This document shows positions 1 through 8,493 of a DNA stretch of 64,000 nt, one piece after another. The DNA comes from Bacteroidales bacterium (lineage in GTDB: Bacteria > Bacteroidota > Bacteroidia > Bacteroidales > VadinHA17): contig JARGFQ010000002.1 in assembly GCA_029210565.1 (NCBI GenBank), forward strand, positions 283,936-347,935. Reading direction: 5' to 3'. Position 1 is the stretch's first letter, and each line of letters starts with the position of its first letter. The notes under the pieces are model-generated. The model did no database searches, was not told where the DNA came from, and saw nothing but the letters and a program-made list of their open reading frames with translations. The position numbers and the translations under genes were made by a program.

Positions 1-578
1 GCAAAGATGGAAAAGTATGCTGCTTCGGCGAGTTTCGAGAGGAGGAGGTGCAGGAGGAGGAACACCATGACCGTCACGAATACCGTTGCTATCATAAATG
101 GGATCTTTTTGTGCTCAGGGGGGTTGACCATCACCTCCATGCCTGTCCACAGAAGGTAGAGACCGTAGAGTCCCAGTACATTGATGAACAGCATAGATTC
201 AAATATCCGGCTGATTATCAGCACCAGAAAAACCGGTGACATAGAGTAGGCCACGAGCTTGAACGCAACCAGGAAGTCGTTACCCAGATCCAGGGCTTTC
301 AGTATCTCCTTCACCAGCAGGGCTGATCCGTACACTCCCAGATACAGTATCAGGAAGGTGTTCAGTGCTATCAGCACTGAGTACATCGGTTTCAGTGTGG
401 TGTTTATGAAGAACATCGAACCGATGAAGGCACTTGCTGCTACGAGGAGGATCAGCGGCATGAAGAAGCTACCCCTGACGAACTTCATGGGCCTGTTCTC
501 ACGGTGAACCGCATCCCATGCCTTTACGGGGCTGATAATAAAATACTTCGTGCGATGATAAAGGAAAAGGAAATCCAT
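1..578 (-). CDS. Yip1-like multi-pass membrane protein (partial, C-terminus outside window)
   Basis: Reading the minus strand from an ATG at 578 gives an open frame of about 192 codons that runs off the left edge, so the C-terminus is missing. The protein starts MDFLFLYHRTKYFIISP and has a short basic cytoplasmic head. It continues with at least four strongly hydrophobic segments (around residues 38-55, 62-85, 105-125 and 130-145), and a further one near the edge. This layout, with a soluble head followed by closely spaced helices, resembles the Yip1-domain proteins found in many Bacteroidota; that assignment is by resemblance only. AGAGG lies just upstream of the start. It diverges from miaA across a 79-bp gap. 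No catalytic motif is visible, and transport or membrane-organising roles would be guesses. Confidence 0.65.
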   Translation of the reverse strand, partial: MDFLFLYHRTKYFIISPVKAWDAVHRENRPMKFVRGSFFMPLILLVAASAFIGSMFFINTTLKPMYSVLIALNTFLILYLGVYGSALLVKEILKALDLGNDFLVAFKLVAYSMSPVFLVLIISRIFESMLFINVLGLYGLYLLWTGMEVMVNPPEHKKIPFMIATVFVTVMVFLLLHLLLSKLAEAAYFSIF

Positions 579-657
579 AACCTCTTTTCAGTTTCGACCG
601 GCAAAAATAAGCAAAATAGCATTACCGTGAACCCTTTATGGCTATCTTTAATTTCTG

Positions 658-1581
658 ATGGACAAGCCGATGCATGATATCGTTGTGATTACCGGCCCTA
701 CGGCGACGGGCAAGACGAGGCTGGCGGCGCTGGTTGCTGACAGGCTGGGAGGGGAGGTGATCAGCGCCGACTCGCGTCAGGTCTACAGGGGGATGGACAT
801 AGGGACCGGAAAGGACCTTTCAGACTATGCTGTTGACGGCCGTGTGGTGCCGGTACACATGGTGGATATCGTTGATGCCGGGTACAGGTACAATGTATAT
901 GAGTATCAGCGCGATTTCCTGAAGGTCTTTGAAGAGATGACGCTTCGCGGTGCGTTTCCGGTGGTCTGTGGCGGCTCGGGTATGTATGTCGACAGCATTG
1001 TCAGCGGTTACAGGCTGATACAGGTGCCGGTGAACGGGCAGTTACGGGCTTTGCTGGCCGGGCGGTCGCTGGAAGAGCTGACGGAGATACTCTCGCGGTA
1101 TAAGAGCCTGCATAACAAAACCGATGTTGACACGGTAAAGAGGGCGGCCAGGGCGATAGAGATAGCGGAATATTATGTGAATCACCCCGTGGACGAGCAG
1201 CCTTTTCCTGTTAAGAATCCACTTGTGACGGCTGTTTTTTTTGACCGTGAGACAAGGCGGCAGCGTATCAACTTGCGGTTGAAGGCAAGGCTTGGGGGTG
1301 GCATGATTGAGGAGGTGCAGAGACTGCTGGCCGGCGGGGTGCATCCTGATGACCTCATCTACTACGGACTGGAATACAAATATGTAACGCTTTATCTTAT
1401 GGATCAGATGAGCTATGGGGAGATGGCTCAGAAGCTGGAGATAGAGATCCACCGTTTCGCCAAGCGACAGATGACCTGGTTCCGCGGCATGGAGCGCCGC
1501 GGCATCACCATCAACTGGATAGACGGCCAGCTGCCTGATATTGAGAAGGTTGAGTTGATCATCAGTATGATCAGGTCGTAA
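658..1581 (+). CDS. miaA: tRNA dimethylallyltransferase
   Basis: This 307-residue cytoplasmic enzyme transfers a dimethylallyl group to N6 of adenine 37 in tRNAs that read codons starting with U. The P-loop GPTATGKT lies at about residues 13-20. It is followed by the family signature ISADSRQVYRGMDIGTGK at about 35-52, which holds the catalytic Asp and the substrate-binding region. The length matches the family (about 300 residues). The C-terminal KRQMTWFRG stretch is also typical of MiaA. Many Bacteroidota carry two MiaA paralogues, and this could be either. It stands alone, with divergent and convergent neighbours. Confidence 0.93.
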   Translation: MDKPMHDIVVITGPTATGKTRLAALVADRLGGEVISADSRQVYRGMDIGTGKDLSDYAVDGRVVPVHMVDIVDAGYRYNVYEYQRDFLKVFEEMTLRGAFPVVCGGSGMYVDSIVSGYRLIQVPVNGQLRALLAGRSLEELTEILSRYKSLHNKTDVDTVKRAARAIEIAEYYVNHPVDEQPFPVKNPLVTAVFFDRETRRQRINLRLKARLGGGMIEEVQRLLAGGVHPDDLIYYGLEYKYVTLYLMDQMSYGEMAQKLEIEIHRFAKRQMTWFRGMERRGITINWIDGQLPDIEKVELIISMIRS

Positions 1582-1841
1582 GCAATAGAGGAATTTTCGA
1601 TTTCAGATTTTCGATTTTCGATTTAAATGGCAGATAATCAATGCTTAACACGAAGAATCACTATTGCCTTCTATGACTTTCCACTTTACGGACTTTCGAT
1701 TTAATCGAAAGATAAGTCTGAGAACTTGTGACTCTAGTTAATTCACCCATACCGGTTGGTTTTTAAGCAAATTTCGCTAATAAATAAAACCCACAACTAG
1801 AATTTGTCCCATGAGACAAACCTAAGGGACTTTATGGACTT
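1582..1841. repeat. intergenic stretch with short CGATTT/CTTTC-type repeats
   Basis: The 260-bp gap holds several copies of TTTTCGATTT and TTTCGATTT near 1595-1625 and around 1690-1705, and CGGACTTTCGATTT-like words recur. Similar words (CTTTCGGCTTTCAGACTTTCG) appear just before pnuC at 2815-2840. No gene or clear promoter was seen. This kind of low-complexity intergenic repeat is common in the phylum. Confidence 0.5.
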
Positions 1842-2616
1842 TCAGACTTTGATGCCCATCTTCTTCATCAGCAGCGAAGCGTTGAAGCTTGAGCATATGC
1901 CCGGGGTGAGCCGGTAGTCGAAGAAGAGCTCCTTATCATTTACCTTCACATCAAAATGGTAGTTCTCAATGGATTGCGGAAGCTCCAGTTCCATCCCTGC
2001 GAGGCGCAGGTCATGAGTGGCAACCATAACCACCGAGCCATATCCCGTCAGCTGCCGGAGCAGCGCCACCGATCCCGTATACCTGTCGTCGGAGTTGGTG
2101 CCGCGGAGGATCTCGTCCAGCAGCAGGAATGCCCTTGGGTCGGATTCGGCCCTTGAGATGATTGCCCTCAGTCGCCGCAGCTCGGCATAGAATGATGAGA
2201 TATTCTCTTCGAGCGAGTCCGATATCCGCATGCTGGAGTGGAGCCTGACAAGCGAGACCGTGAATGCTGAAGCACAAACCGGCGCCCCGGCAAAGGCCAG
2301 CACCTCGAACTCCGCCATCGAGGCATTTCAGTTCCAGCCCGTTGATCTCCGCCAGGTGCAGATGCCTCTCCCTCTTCTTTTCTGTAGTCTCATATCTGAT
2401 CACCAGCCAGGCAAACAGGATGAGCGCCACTGTCAGGGTGGTTACAGCGGCAATAACAGAGAGCGACAGCAGTATTGCGAACATGATCAGTCCACCGGCA
2501 TATGCGGCCAGCCGGTATATCGACAGCCGGTCCGACAGCTTTCGCAGCCGCTCAGCAGATGTGCTGAACTCCGCCTCCCTGGATTGATATACTTCGCGTG
2601 GTGACCTCTTGTTCAA
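1842..2616 (-). pseudogene. MutS-like membrane ATPase, internal deletion with frameshift
   Basis: Two pieces of one protein lie in different frames. The upstream piece (TTG at 2616, opening MNKRSPREVYQSREAEF) has the basic helical start and paired membrane helices (about residues 35-75) of the roughly 600-residue MutS-family ATPases known in Bacteroidota, ending near HLAEINGLELKCLDG. The downstream piece, from about 2318 to 1842, has the C-terminal part of the MutS ATPase: LAFAGAPVCA, MRISDSLEENISSFYAEL, the Walker B-like FLLLDEILRGTNS and the ATHD motif. The whole middle, including the Walker A loop, is missing, and the two ends join out of frame near 2310-2325. A working ATPase cannot be made. 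An intact relative would need roughly 1 kb more sequence. Confidence 0.85.
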
Positions 2617-2850
2617 ATAGAGGTCTAAAGCTAATCAATCTGAGCTGAAATAGAAATGTAATCGAAATTTGTAAGTGTTACCCGCAAAACAGGTCTGCAT
2701 TTGCTGATATAGGCAACAGAACCAGATTGAAATCTGTATTTTACTCGTTATCTTAGTCCCTTAAGAACTAAATAACATTTGAAAAAATGCATGTCGAAAG
2801 TGTCCCCGACCTTTAACTTTCGGCTTTCAGACTTTCGACATTCAGAACCT

Positions 2851-3480
2851 ATGTTCAACATCGACACTATCCTCTTCGAACTCCTCGGCTACAGAATGAG
2901 CCTCCTTGAGTTACTTGCGGTCATCACCGGGTTGGTGGCAGTCTGGTTTGCGGCCAGGGCAAACATCATCACATGGATTTTTGCACTCGTTAATGCAGTA
3001 CTGTTCTTCATGCTTTATTACCAGGTGAATCTCTATTCTGCGATGGTCCTGCAACTCTTCTTCTTCGCCAATGCCATCTATGGCTGGTTCAACTGGAAAA
3101 GACAGAGCACAAATGGCGATGAACCGGTCACCTTGCTGAGCCACAAGGGAAGGGTATTCTGGGTGGTGGGCATCTTAGCCATAGCGATGGCCATGGGCAC
3201 GGTGATGGGCCGGATCCATCTCTGGTTGCCTGACTTTTTCCCTGTACGGGCCACATTTGTCTATACCGATGCCATGATCGCGGTGTTGAGTATCGCGGCA
3301 TCACTCCTCTGCGCGCGACTGAAGCTTGAGAACTGGGTGCTATGGATCCTGGTCAACATCATGAGCATTGCAATGTACGCCATGCGTGGCATAATGCTTG
3401 TCTCAGGACAGTACATCATTTTCCTCGCAATGGCGATCTATGGCTTTATACAGTGGCAGAGAAAGGTCAATGTGAAATAA
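2851..3480 (+). CDS. pnuC: PnuC-family vitamin/nicotinamide riboside transporter
   Basis: The 209-residue inner-membrane protein has about seven hydrophobic helices. It carries the family-typical stretches GLVAVWFAARANIITWIFA near the start and FFANAIYGWFNWKR at about residues 68-80, plus a final IYGFIQWQRK. PnuC proteins move nicotinamide riboside down its gradient, and in Bacteroidota some relatives move thiamine instead. There is no thiamine pyrophosphokinase gene next door, which would have pointed to thiamine. I chose the ATG at 2851 over 2779, because the 24 extra codons match the intergenic CTTTCGGCTTTCAGACTTTCG repeat type and the family starts near MFNIDTILFE. I found no convincing TPP riboswitch upstream. 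Confidence 0.85.
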   Translation: MFNIDTILFELLGYRMSLLELLAVITGLVAVWFAARANIITWIFALVNAVLFFMLYYQVNLYSAMVLQLFFFANAIYGWFNWKRQSTNGDEPVTLLSHKGRVFWVVGILAIAMAMGTVMGRIHLWLPDFFPVRATFVYTDAMIAVLSIAASLLCARLKLENWVLWILVNIMSIAMYAMRGIMLVSGQYIIFLAMAIYGFIQWQRKVNVK

Positions 3481-3558
3481 TCCTGCTGAATGTTCCCCTT
3501 TGGTTCCCACTAATCCTGATAAAAGTGTAGAGTATTCAGGGAGTTAAACCAGTAATTC

Positions 3559-4830
3559 TTAGACTCCCAGAGAAGCCAGTGAGATAACATTAATACCATC
3601 GGGACGAGTGTGACTTACTCCGGTACCGACAATGATATTCAGCGACTTTGGGGGACCTATGTTTTTTATTTCAAGTATCGCTGTCAGTTTTTTCAGGTTG
3701 GAGGCAGCTTCATTAATCATGCCCATGCCGAGCTTTATCTCAAATGCTGCCCAATCGCCGTTGCGCTTCTGCACAATGCAGTCGATCTCCAGACCACTCG
3801 AATCAGAGTAATGGCAGACGCTGGCATCATTTGCCTGGGCGTAGACCCGTATGTCATGAGCTACCAGCGATTCGAACAGGAAGCCTGTAAACTTTACATC
3901 CTTTAATAGTGATTCCTTATCGGCACCCAAAGCAGCTACAGACAGTGAGACATCAGTAAAATGCATTTTCGGTGATTTTCTGAGCGATGCAGACGAGCGG
4001 ATATGTGTACTCCATGCGGGTTGGTTTTCAATGATCATTAACCGTTCCAGGGCATCGAAATATTCATATACGGTTGGACGCGAGATATCACCGATGTCAT
4101 TCTCTTTAATATCTTTCACGATAGTGGTTTTTGCAACCATAGTTGCCGTATTCCTTGCTATAGACCTGAAAATATTTCTCACTTTTACAGGGTCTCGTTT
4201 AATGTCCGAGATACGGCTAATATCGCTTTCCGCGATCAGATCAATATAGGCACGGTTAAGCAGCAAAGCCTCATCTGTTTTGCATGTAAGCAGACCAGGC
4301 CAGCCTCCTTTAATGATTCTCTCTACGATGGTCTCCAAATCGACAGATCTGTCTGACAGATCAATCTTGTTATCTGACAACAGATGTTTCATGCTGGCCT
4401 GACCGGTGGAATAGCCCAATTCCTGCCATGACAGTGTGCGCATATCTACGGTGGTAAATCTTCCTGCCCCTGAATGGATAGGGATTTTATCATCGGGAGT
4501 TGAGGAGCCGGTAAGAATAAACTGTGACTTTTCTTTACGGGTATCTATTATATGCCGTATGTAGTTCCAGAGTTTAGGCTGCACCTGCCATTCATCAATC
4601 AGTCGGGGTGTCTTGCCTGAAAGCAGCCTTTTCGGATCGGCATCCATCAGAAAAGGCACCTGCTCGTCCTGGTCAACCCGGAGAACACTTGATGCCAGGC
4701 GCGAAGCAGTTTCTGTTTTTCCGCATGCTTTCGGACCGCGAATCAGAACTGCTCCCGAAGCGTTTAGTTTGGCTTTAATCTCCTCTTCAATAATTCTTGA
4801 AATATAACTCATTGCGAGAATGTTTTGCAT
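3559..4830 (-). CDS. AAA-family ATPase with C-terminal DUF4143 domain
   Basis: The protein is 423 residues long. The Walker A loop RGPKACGKTET is near residue 31 and the Walker B LIDEWQ near residue 98, followed by the sensor-like ILTGSSTP. The second half (FLFESLVAHDIRVYAQ, SGLEIDCIVQKRNGDWAAFEIKLG) is the DUF4143 part, whose D-(E)xK pattern resembles a nuclease-like fold. Such ATPases are widespread and often strain-variable in Bacteroidota, but their job is unknown; links to defence or toxin-antitoxin roles have been suggested only by context. ATG at 4830 or 4812 could start it. It stands alone, convergent with pnuC. A second relative lies at 19858-21048. Confidence 0.8.
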   Translation of the reverse strand: MQNILAMSYISRIIEEEIKAKLNASGAVLIRGPKACGKTETASRLASSVLRVDQDEQVPFLMDADPKRLLSGKTPRLIDEWQVQPKLWNYIRHIIDTRKEKSQFILTGSSTPDDKIPIHSGAGRFTTVDMRTLSWQELGYSTGQASMKHLLSDNKIDLSDRSVDLETIVERIIKGGWPGLLTCKTDEALLLNRAYIDLIAESDISRISDIKRDPVKVRNIFRSIARNTATMVAKTTIVKDIKENDIGDISRPTVYEYFDALERLMIIENQPAWSTHIRSSASLRKSPKMHFTDVSLSVAALGADKESLLKDVKFTGFLFESLVAHDIRVYAQANDASVCHYSDSSGLEIDCIVQKRNGDWAAFEIKLGMGMINEAASNLKKLTAILEIKNIGPPKSLNIIVGTGVSHTRPDGINVISLASLGV

Positions 4831-4896
4831 AATATAAAAATATTGATTTACACTCTTGGACAGATATAGTTTACATAATTAGAGTGAATCATTTTA

Positions 4897-4904
4897 CAAA
4901 AATA
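4897..4904 (-). promoter_or_regulatory. putative Bacteroidota -7 box (TATTTTTG)
   Basis: The minus strand reads TATTTTTG here, matching the phylum consensus TAnnTTTG, about 67 bp upstream of the DUF4143 ATPase start at 4830. A -33 element at the expected distance is not clear. Confidence 0.4.
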
Positions 4905-5096
4905 TAAAATCAGACAAAATATTCAAGATAGTATTCTTATTTATTCATTCAAGTAGATTGATATACTTAAAGGCCATGGGAATCTTTCGCCGGAGATTCT
5001 TACAGATTAAAATAAATTGCCTCATATTTGTCTTTTGTCCGGCCAAGCCGGGACTGTAGAGGCAGTATAGGAAAACAATGATATACAGGCAATCCG

Positions 5097-6179
5097 ATGA
5101 AGAATCAAATTCTCTTAGTGATGGTGACGCTTGCTGTGTTCATTTCTTCATGTAATATGGGGGAGAAGACGTTCATAGCATCCGGCTATTCCGGTGATGG
5201 CGCCGCCGATGTGCTGCTGTGCAGGCTGAACGGCAACGGCAGCATAGAGAAGATCTCGGAGATCACAGTCGGGGATAATCCTTCCTATTTTACCTTCGGA
5301 AGGGGAGGGCTGGTCTACCTTGTCAATGAGGTCGATACCTTCGACATGAAATCCGGGGGAGGCATCACCACGTCGAGGTATGATAAGAAGAACAGGAGTC
5401 TGGAGAAGATCGGTTCCATCAACCAGGGAGGGGGAGGGCCGTGCCATATCACTCTCTCAACCGACGGCAAGCACCTGATCACAGCCAACTATGGAAGCGG
5501 CTCCGTCTCCGTTGTAAAGCTGAACAGCGATGGTATCCCCGAAAAGGTCACCGACGTTATCTTTTACGGCGAGAAGTCGCACCCCCATATGACAATCCAT
5601 AACCCGAGGCTTCACACATATTATGTTTCCGATCTGGGCCTCGACAGGGTTTATCAGCTTAAGCTCGACACTACCCTGGGGCTTCTGATGGATGCAGATA
5701 TAGCTTATTTTTCCTGTGAACCGGGTAGCGGTCCGAGGCACATGGCAATTGACAGGTCCTCTGCAAATCTATATGTTATCAATGAACACAATTCCTCGAT
5801 GTCAGTATTCAATATTCTCTCCGATACCGTGACTGCAAGGCAGACTGTAAGCACCCTGCCTGATGGTTACTCGGAAAAGAGTTACTGTGCCGACATACAT
5901 CTGACGCACAACGGGAAGAAGATCTACGGTTCCAACCGGGGTCATAACAGTATTGTGACCTTCAGGGTAGGTGTTGACGGGACGCTGTCGGGGCCTTCTC
6001 ACATCGACTGCGGCGGCAACTGGCCGCGCAACCTTGCTGTCACCAGGTCCGGGAAATTCATCCTGGTTGCAAACCAGAGATCGAATGAGATTTCGGTACT
6101 GCGTGAAGGGAATAGCTATGAGAAAGCAATCTCGACTCTGACTCTCAATGCCCCATCCTGCGTCAGGTTTGTGAAATAG
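5097..6179 (+). CDS. lactonase-family (6-phosphogluconolactonase-like) beta-propeller lipoprotein
   Basis: The protein has 360 residues. The N-terminus MKNQILLVMVTLAVFISSC is a lipoprotein signal peptide with the acylated Cys at residue 19, so the protein is probably anchored in the envelope. The rest is a propeller of the Pgl/YbhE lactonase family: FIASGYSGDGAADV, GGGPCHITLSTDGKHLITANYGSGSVSV, SHPHM, GSGPRHMAIDRSSANLYVINE and GGNWPRNLAVTRSGKFILVANQ mark successive blades. Cytosolic relatives hydrolyse 6-phosphogluconolactone. The exported location makes that substrate unlikely here, so the real substrate is unknown. It stands alone, convergent with the S9 peptidase gene. Confidence 0.85.
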   Translation: MKNQILLVMVTLAVFISSCNMGEKTFIASGYSGDGAADVLLCRLNGNGSIEKISEITVGDNPSYFTFGRGGLVYLVNEVDTFDMKSGGGITTSRYDKKNRSLEKIGSINQGGGGPCHITLSTDGKHLITANYGSGSVSVVKLNSDGIPEKVTDVIFYGEKSHPHMTIHNPRLHTYYVSDLGLDRVYQLKLDTTLGLLMDADIAYFSCEPGSGPRHMAIDRSSANLYVINEHNSSMSVFNILSDTVTARQTVSTLPDGYSEKSYCADIHLTHNGKKIYGSNRGHNSIVTFRVGVDGTLSGPSHIDCGGNWPRNLAVTRSGKFILVANQRSNEISVLREGNSYEKAISTLTLNAPSCVRFVK

Positions 6180-6242
6180 GGTAAATTGCCGGTACTATAA
6201 GCAGGCAGCCGGAGCTCTAGACTGCCCCGTGAAGAGTGCCGA

Positions 6243-8303
6243 CTATTTCAGATAGGTATCCAGAAATTCGAAGAACTCCTTCTGCCATATTACGGCATTC
6301 TGCGGCTTGGTTACCCAGTGGCTCTCGTTTTCGAAGAAGAGCAGCCTGCTTGGGACACCCAGCAGCTGTGCCGAGTTGAAAGCCTCAAGGCTTTGGCTGT
6401 AGGGTATGCGAAAGTCGTTGGCCCCGGTGATGATCAGGATAGGAGTATCCCACTTGTCGACCATTGTATGGGGTGAGAACCTGTTGTACCCGGGAGGCTG
6501 CGGCTTATCCCACGGTGCACCCTGGTAGTCCTTGTTCGGATACCAGTACTCTTCGGTAGAGCTGTACTCGGCAATAGTATTATAAACACCGCAGTGCGAA
6601 ACGAATGCCTTGAACCGCTTGTTGTGTATCCCGGCGAGGTAGAAGACCGAGTAGCCGCCGTAGCTTGCTCCCACGGCACCGAGACGCTCCTCGTCGACAA
6701 ACGGCTCTTTGGCCATGTCATCGATAGCCTCAAGGTAATCGAGCATGTTCCTGCCGCCGTAATCGCCTGATATCTGTTCGCACCAGTAGCTGCCGAAGCC
6801 TGAGTTGCCGCGACGGTTGACAGCCACTATAATATAGCCGTTGGCAGCCATCATCTGGTAGTTCCAGCGGTAACTCCAGCTCTGTCCCAGCGGTCCCTGC
6901 GGCCCGCCTTTGCAATAAAGAAGTGCCGGGTATTTCTTTGAGGGATCAAAATCGGGCGGGTAGATGATCCAGCTCTGCAGATCCCTGCCATCCTTCGTCT
7001 TGATGTAGCGCTCTTCGCTCTTGCCCATCTTTATGCTCTCATAAATGTGGCCGTTAACATCGGTGACCATTGAGAACTGTCCGGAGCCCATATCCACCTC
7101 TGTCACTTCAGTCGGGCGTGCCATCGACTGAATCCCTGCCACCAGCACACCGTTCTCCAGCTGCAGCGAACCCATATCGTGGTCGCCTGCCGTCACCCTG
7201 GTGATCTGTCCGTCAGCTAGGGAGATATTGAAGATTGGCTGCCTGCCGAGGTAGGGACTGGTGAACCAGATCTCGCCGGTACCGTTCCACTGAATGTTGC
7301 CGACGTTGTAGTCCCACCCCTCTGAGACCCACTTGCTCTCACCGGAGGTAATATTGTAAATGAACAGTCTTTCGAGGTCAGACTCATAACCGTCCTCCTC
7401 CATGCTCGAATATGCAATCATGGACCCATCTGGCGAGAAGACCGGTGTCCTGTCGTAACCCATGTTTCCTTCAGTGATATTTTTTTCCTCACCGGTGGCC
7501 ACCTCATACAGGTAGATGTCAGTGTTCGTGCTGAGGGTATAGGCCTTTCCGGTCAGCTTCTTGCAGGCATAAGCCAAAAATTTCCCGTCAGGGTTCCACG
7601 CGATGTCAGCTTCGTCGAACCATGGGGCGTCGGGTGCATCAAAACGCTGGCCCTCCATTATGTCCTTCTCGTTGCTGATGGACGAACCGTCAAAAGAGGC
7701 GGTGAAGATGTGGCTGTAGGAATAGTCGTGCCAGTAGTCCCAGTGCCTGTACATCAGGTCATCAATGATCCTGACCTTTGCTTTTGGGAGATCATATTTC
7801 TCATTGGCTGTCTGATCAAGCTTCACACGGCGGGTGAAGTATACCATATCGCCTGCCGGGGAGAATGAGAGTATCTCAAAATCCTGCAGTCCGGTTATCT
7901 CCTTTCTGCCGCTGCCGTCAGCGTTTATGGTCATGACTTTACCTCCTTCGAGGTACGCAATTTTGGCCCCGTTGTCTATCCACTGTGGACCTGATCCTCC
8001 GTCGGTGGTCAACTGAACAGCTGTTCCTCCTGTTGAGGGCACTGACCAGATGTTTGTCGTTCGTGCTTCCGTGGCAAGATCATAGTGTGTGACAGTATAG
8101 AGAACCGTCGCTCCTTCGGGTGAGAGTGCTATTGAACCTACGCGTCCGTATTTCCAGAGGATCTCGGGGGTGAGCACTTCGCCGGCCCTTTCGGCTTCGG
8201 TAAGTGACACATCGATAGTGCTCACGGCTGGTTTTTCTGTCTTCCTGCAAGCAGCAGTGAAAAGCAGGGCAAGGGTAATTAAAAAGATGGTTAATTTCTT
8301 CAT
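6243..8303 (-). CDS. S9-family prolyl-oligopeptidase-like lipoprotein peptidase
   Basis: The protein has 686 residues and a lipoprotein signal (LFTAAC, acylated Cys at 19), so it is an envelope enzyme. Residues about 45-420 form a WD40/PD40-type propeller with repeated SPDG and WNPDG turns. Residues about 460-686 are the alpha/beta-hydrolase catalytic domain: Ser547 in GASYGGYS, Asp630 in GANDFRIP and His662 in ESHWV make the triad. These enzymes cleave short peptides, often after proline (DPP-like) or from blocked N-termini. Exact specificity cannot be read from the sequence. The DPP4-type double-Glu motif was not recognised with certainty. It is a single gene with a TAnnTTTG promoter. Confidence 0.9.
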   Translation of the reverse strand: MKKLTIFLITLALLFTAACRKTEKPAVSTIDVSLTEAERAGEVLTPEILWKYGRVGSIALSPEGATVLYTVTHYDLATEARTTNIWSVPSTGGTAVQLTTDGGSGPQWIDNGAKIAYLEGGKVMTINADGSGRKEITGLQDFEILSFSPAGDMVYFTRRVKLDQTANEKYDLPKAKVRIIDDLMYRHWDYWHDYSYSHIFTASFDGSSISNEKDIMEGQRFDAPDAPWFDEADIAWNPDGKFLAYACKKLTGKAYTLSTNTDIYLYEVATGEEKNITEGNMGYDRTPVFSPDGSMIAYSSMEEDGYESDLERLFIYNITSGESKWVSEGWDYNVGNIQWNGTGEIWFTSPYLGRQPIFNISLADGQITRVTAGDHDMGSLQLENGVLVAGIQSMARPTEVTEVDMGSGQFSMVTDVNGHIYESIKMGKSEERYIKTKDGRDLQSWIIYPPDFDPSKKYPALLYCKGGPQGPLGQSWSYRWNYQMMAANGYIIVAVNRRGNSGFGSYWCEQISGDYGGRNMLDYLEAIDDMAKEPFVDEERLGAVGASYGGYSVFYLAGIHNKRFKAFVSHCGVYNTIAEYSSTEEYWYPNKDYQGAPWDKPQPPGYNRFSPHTMVDKWDTPILIITGANDFRIPYSQSLEAFNSAQLLGVPSRLLFFENESHWVTKPQNAVIWQKEFFEFLDTYLK

Positions 8304-8343
8304 GGTGTCAGGTATCTTAACAGGTTTGTAATTGGCTCTTTTC

Positions 8344-8351
8344 CAAAAGTA
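8344..8351 (-). promoter_or_regulatory. putative -7 box for the S9 peptidase gene (TACTTTTG)
   Basis: The minus strand reads TACTTTTG, a match to TAnnTTTG, 41 bp before the ATG at 8303. The expected leader would be about 30-35 nt. Confidence 0.45.
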
Positions 8352-8493
8352 AAAAATAATATGCAGCCATGAACCAATGGCAGCGGCAAAATGTCATGCC
8401 TCCGGATGGCATATTTTTTGATTCTTTTTGTCTGAAGATGTGTGTTAAATACAGCTCTTTTCACTATGCAAGGGTGTTTAAAGTGATGCATTT

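Noticed and set aside
2617..2850. Riboswitch (TPP or NAD type) ahead of pnuC
   Set aside because: The conserved CTGAGA and CCTGAAC-type cores of TPP switches are not present, and I could not fold a known NAD-linked aptamer.
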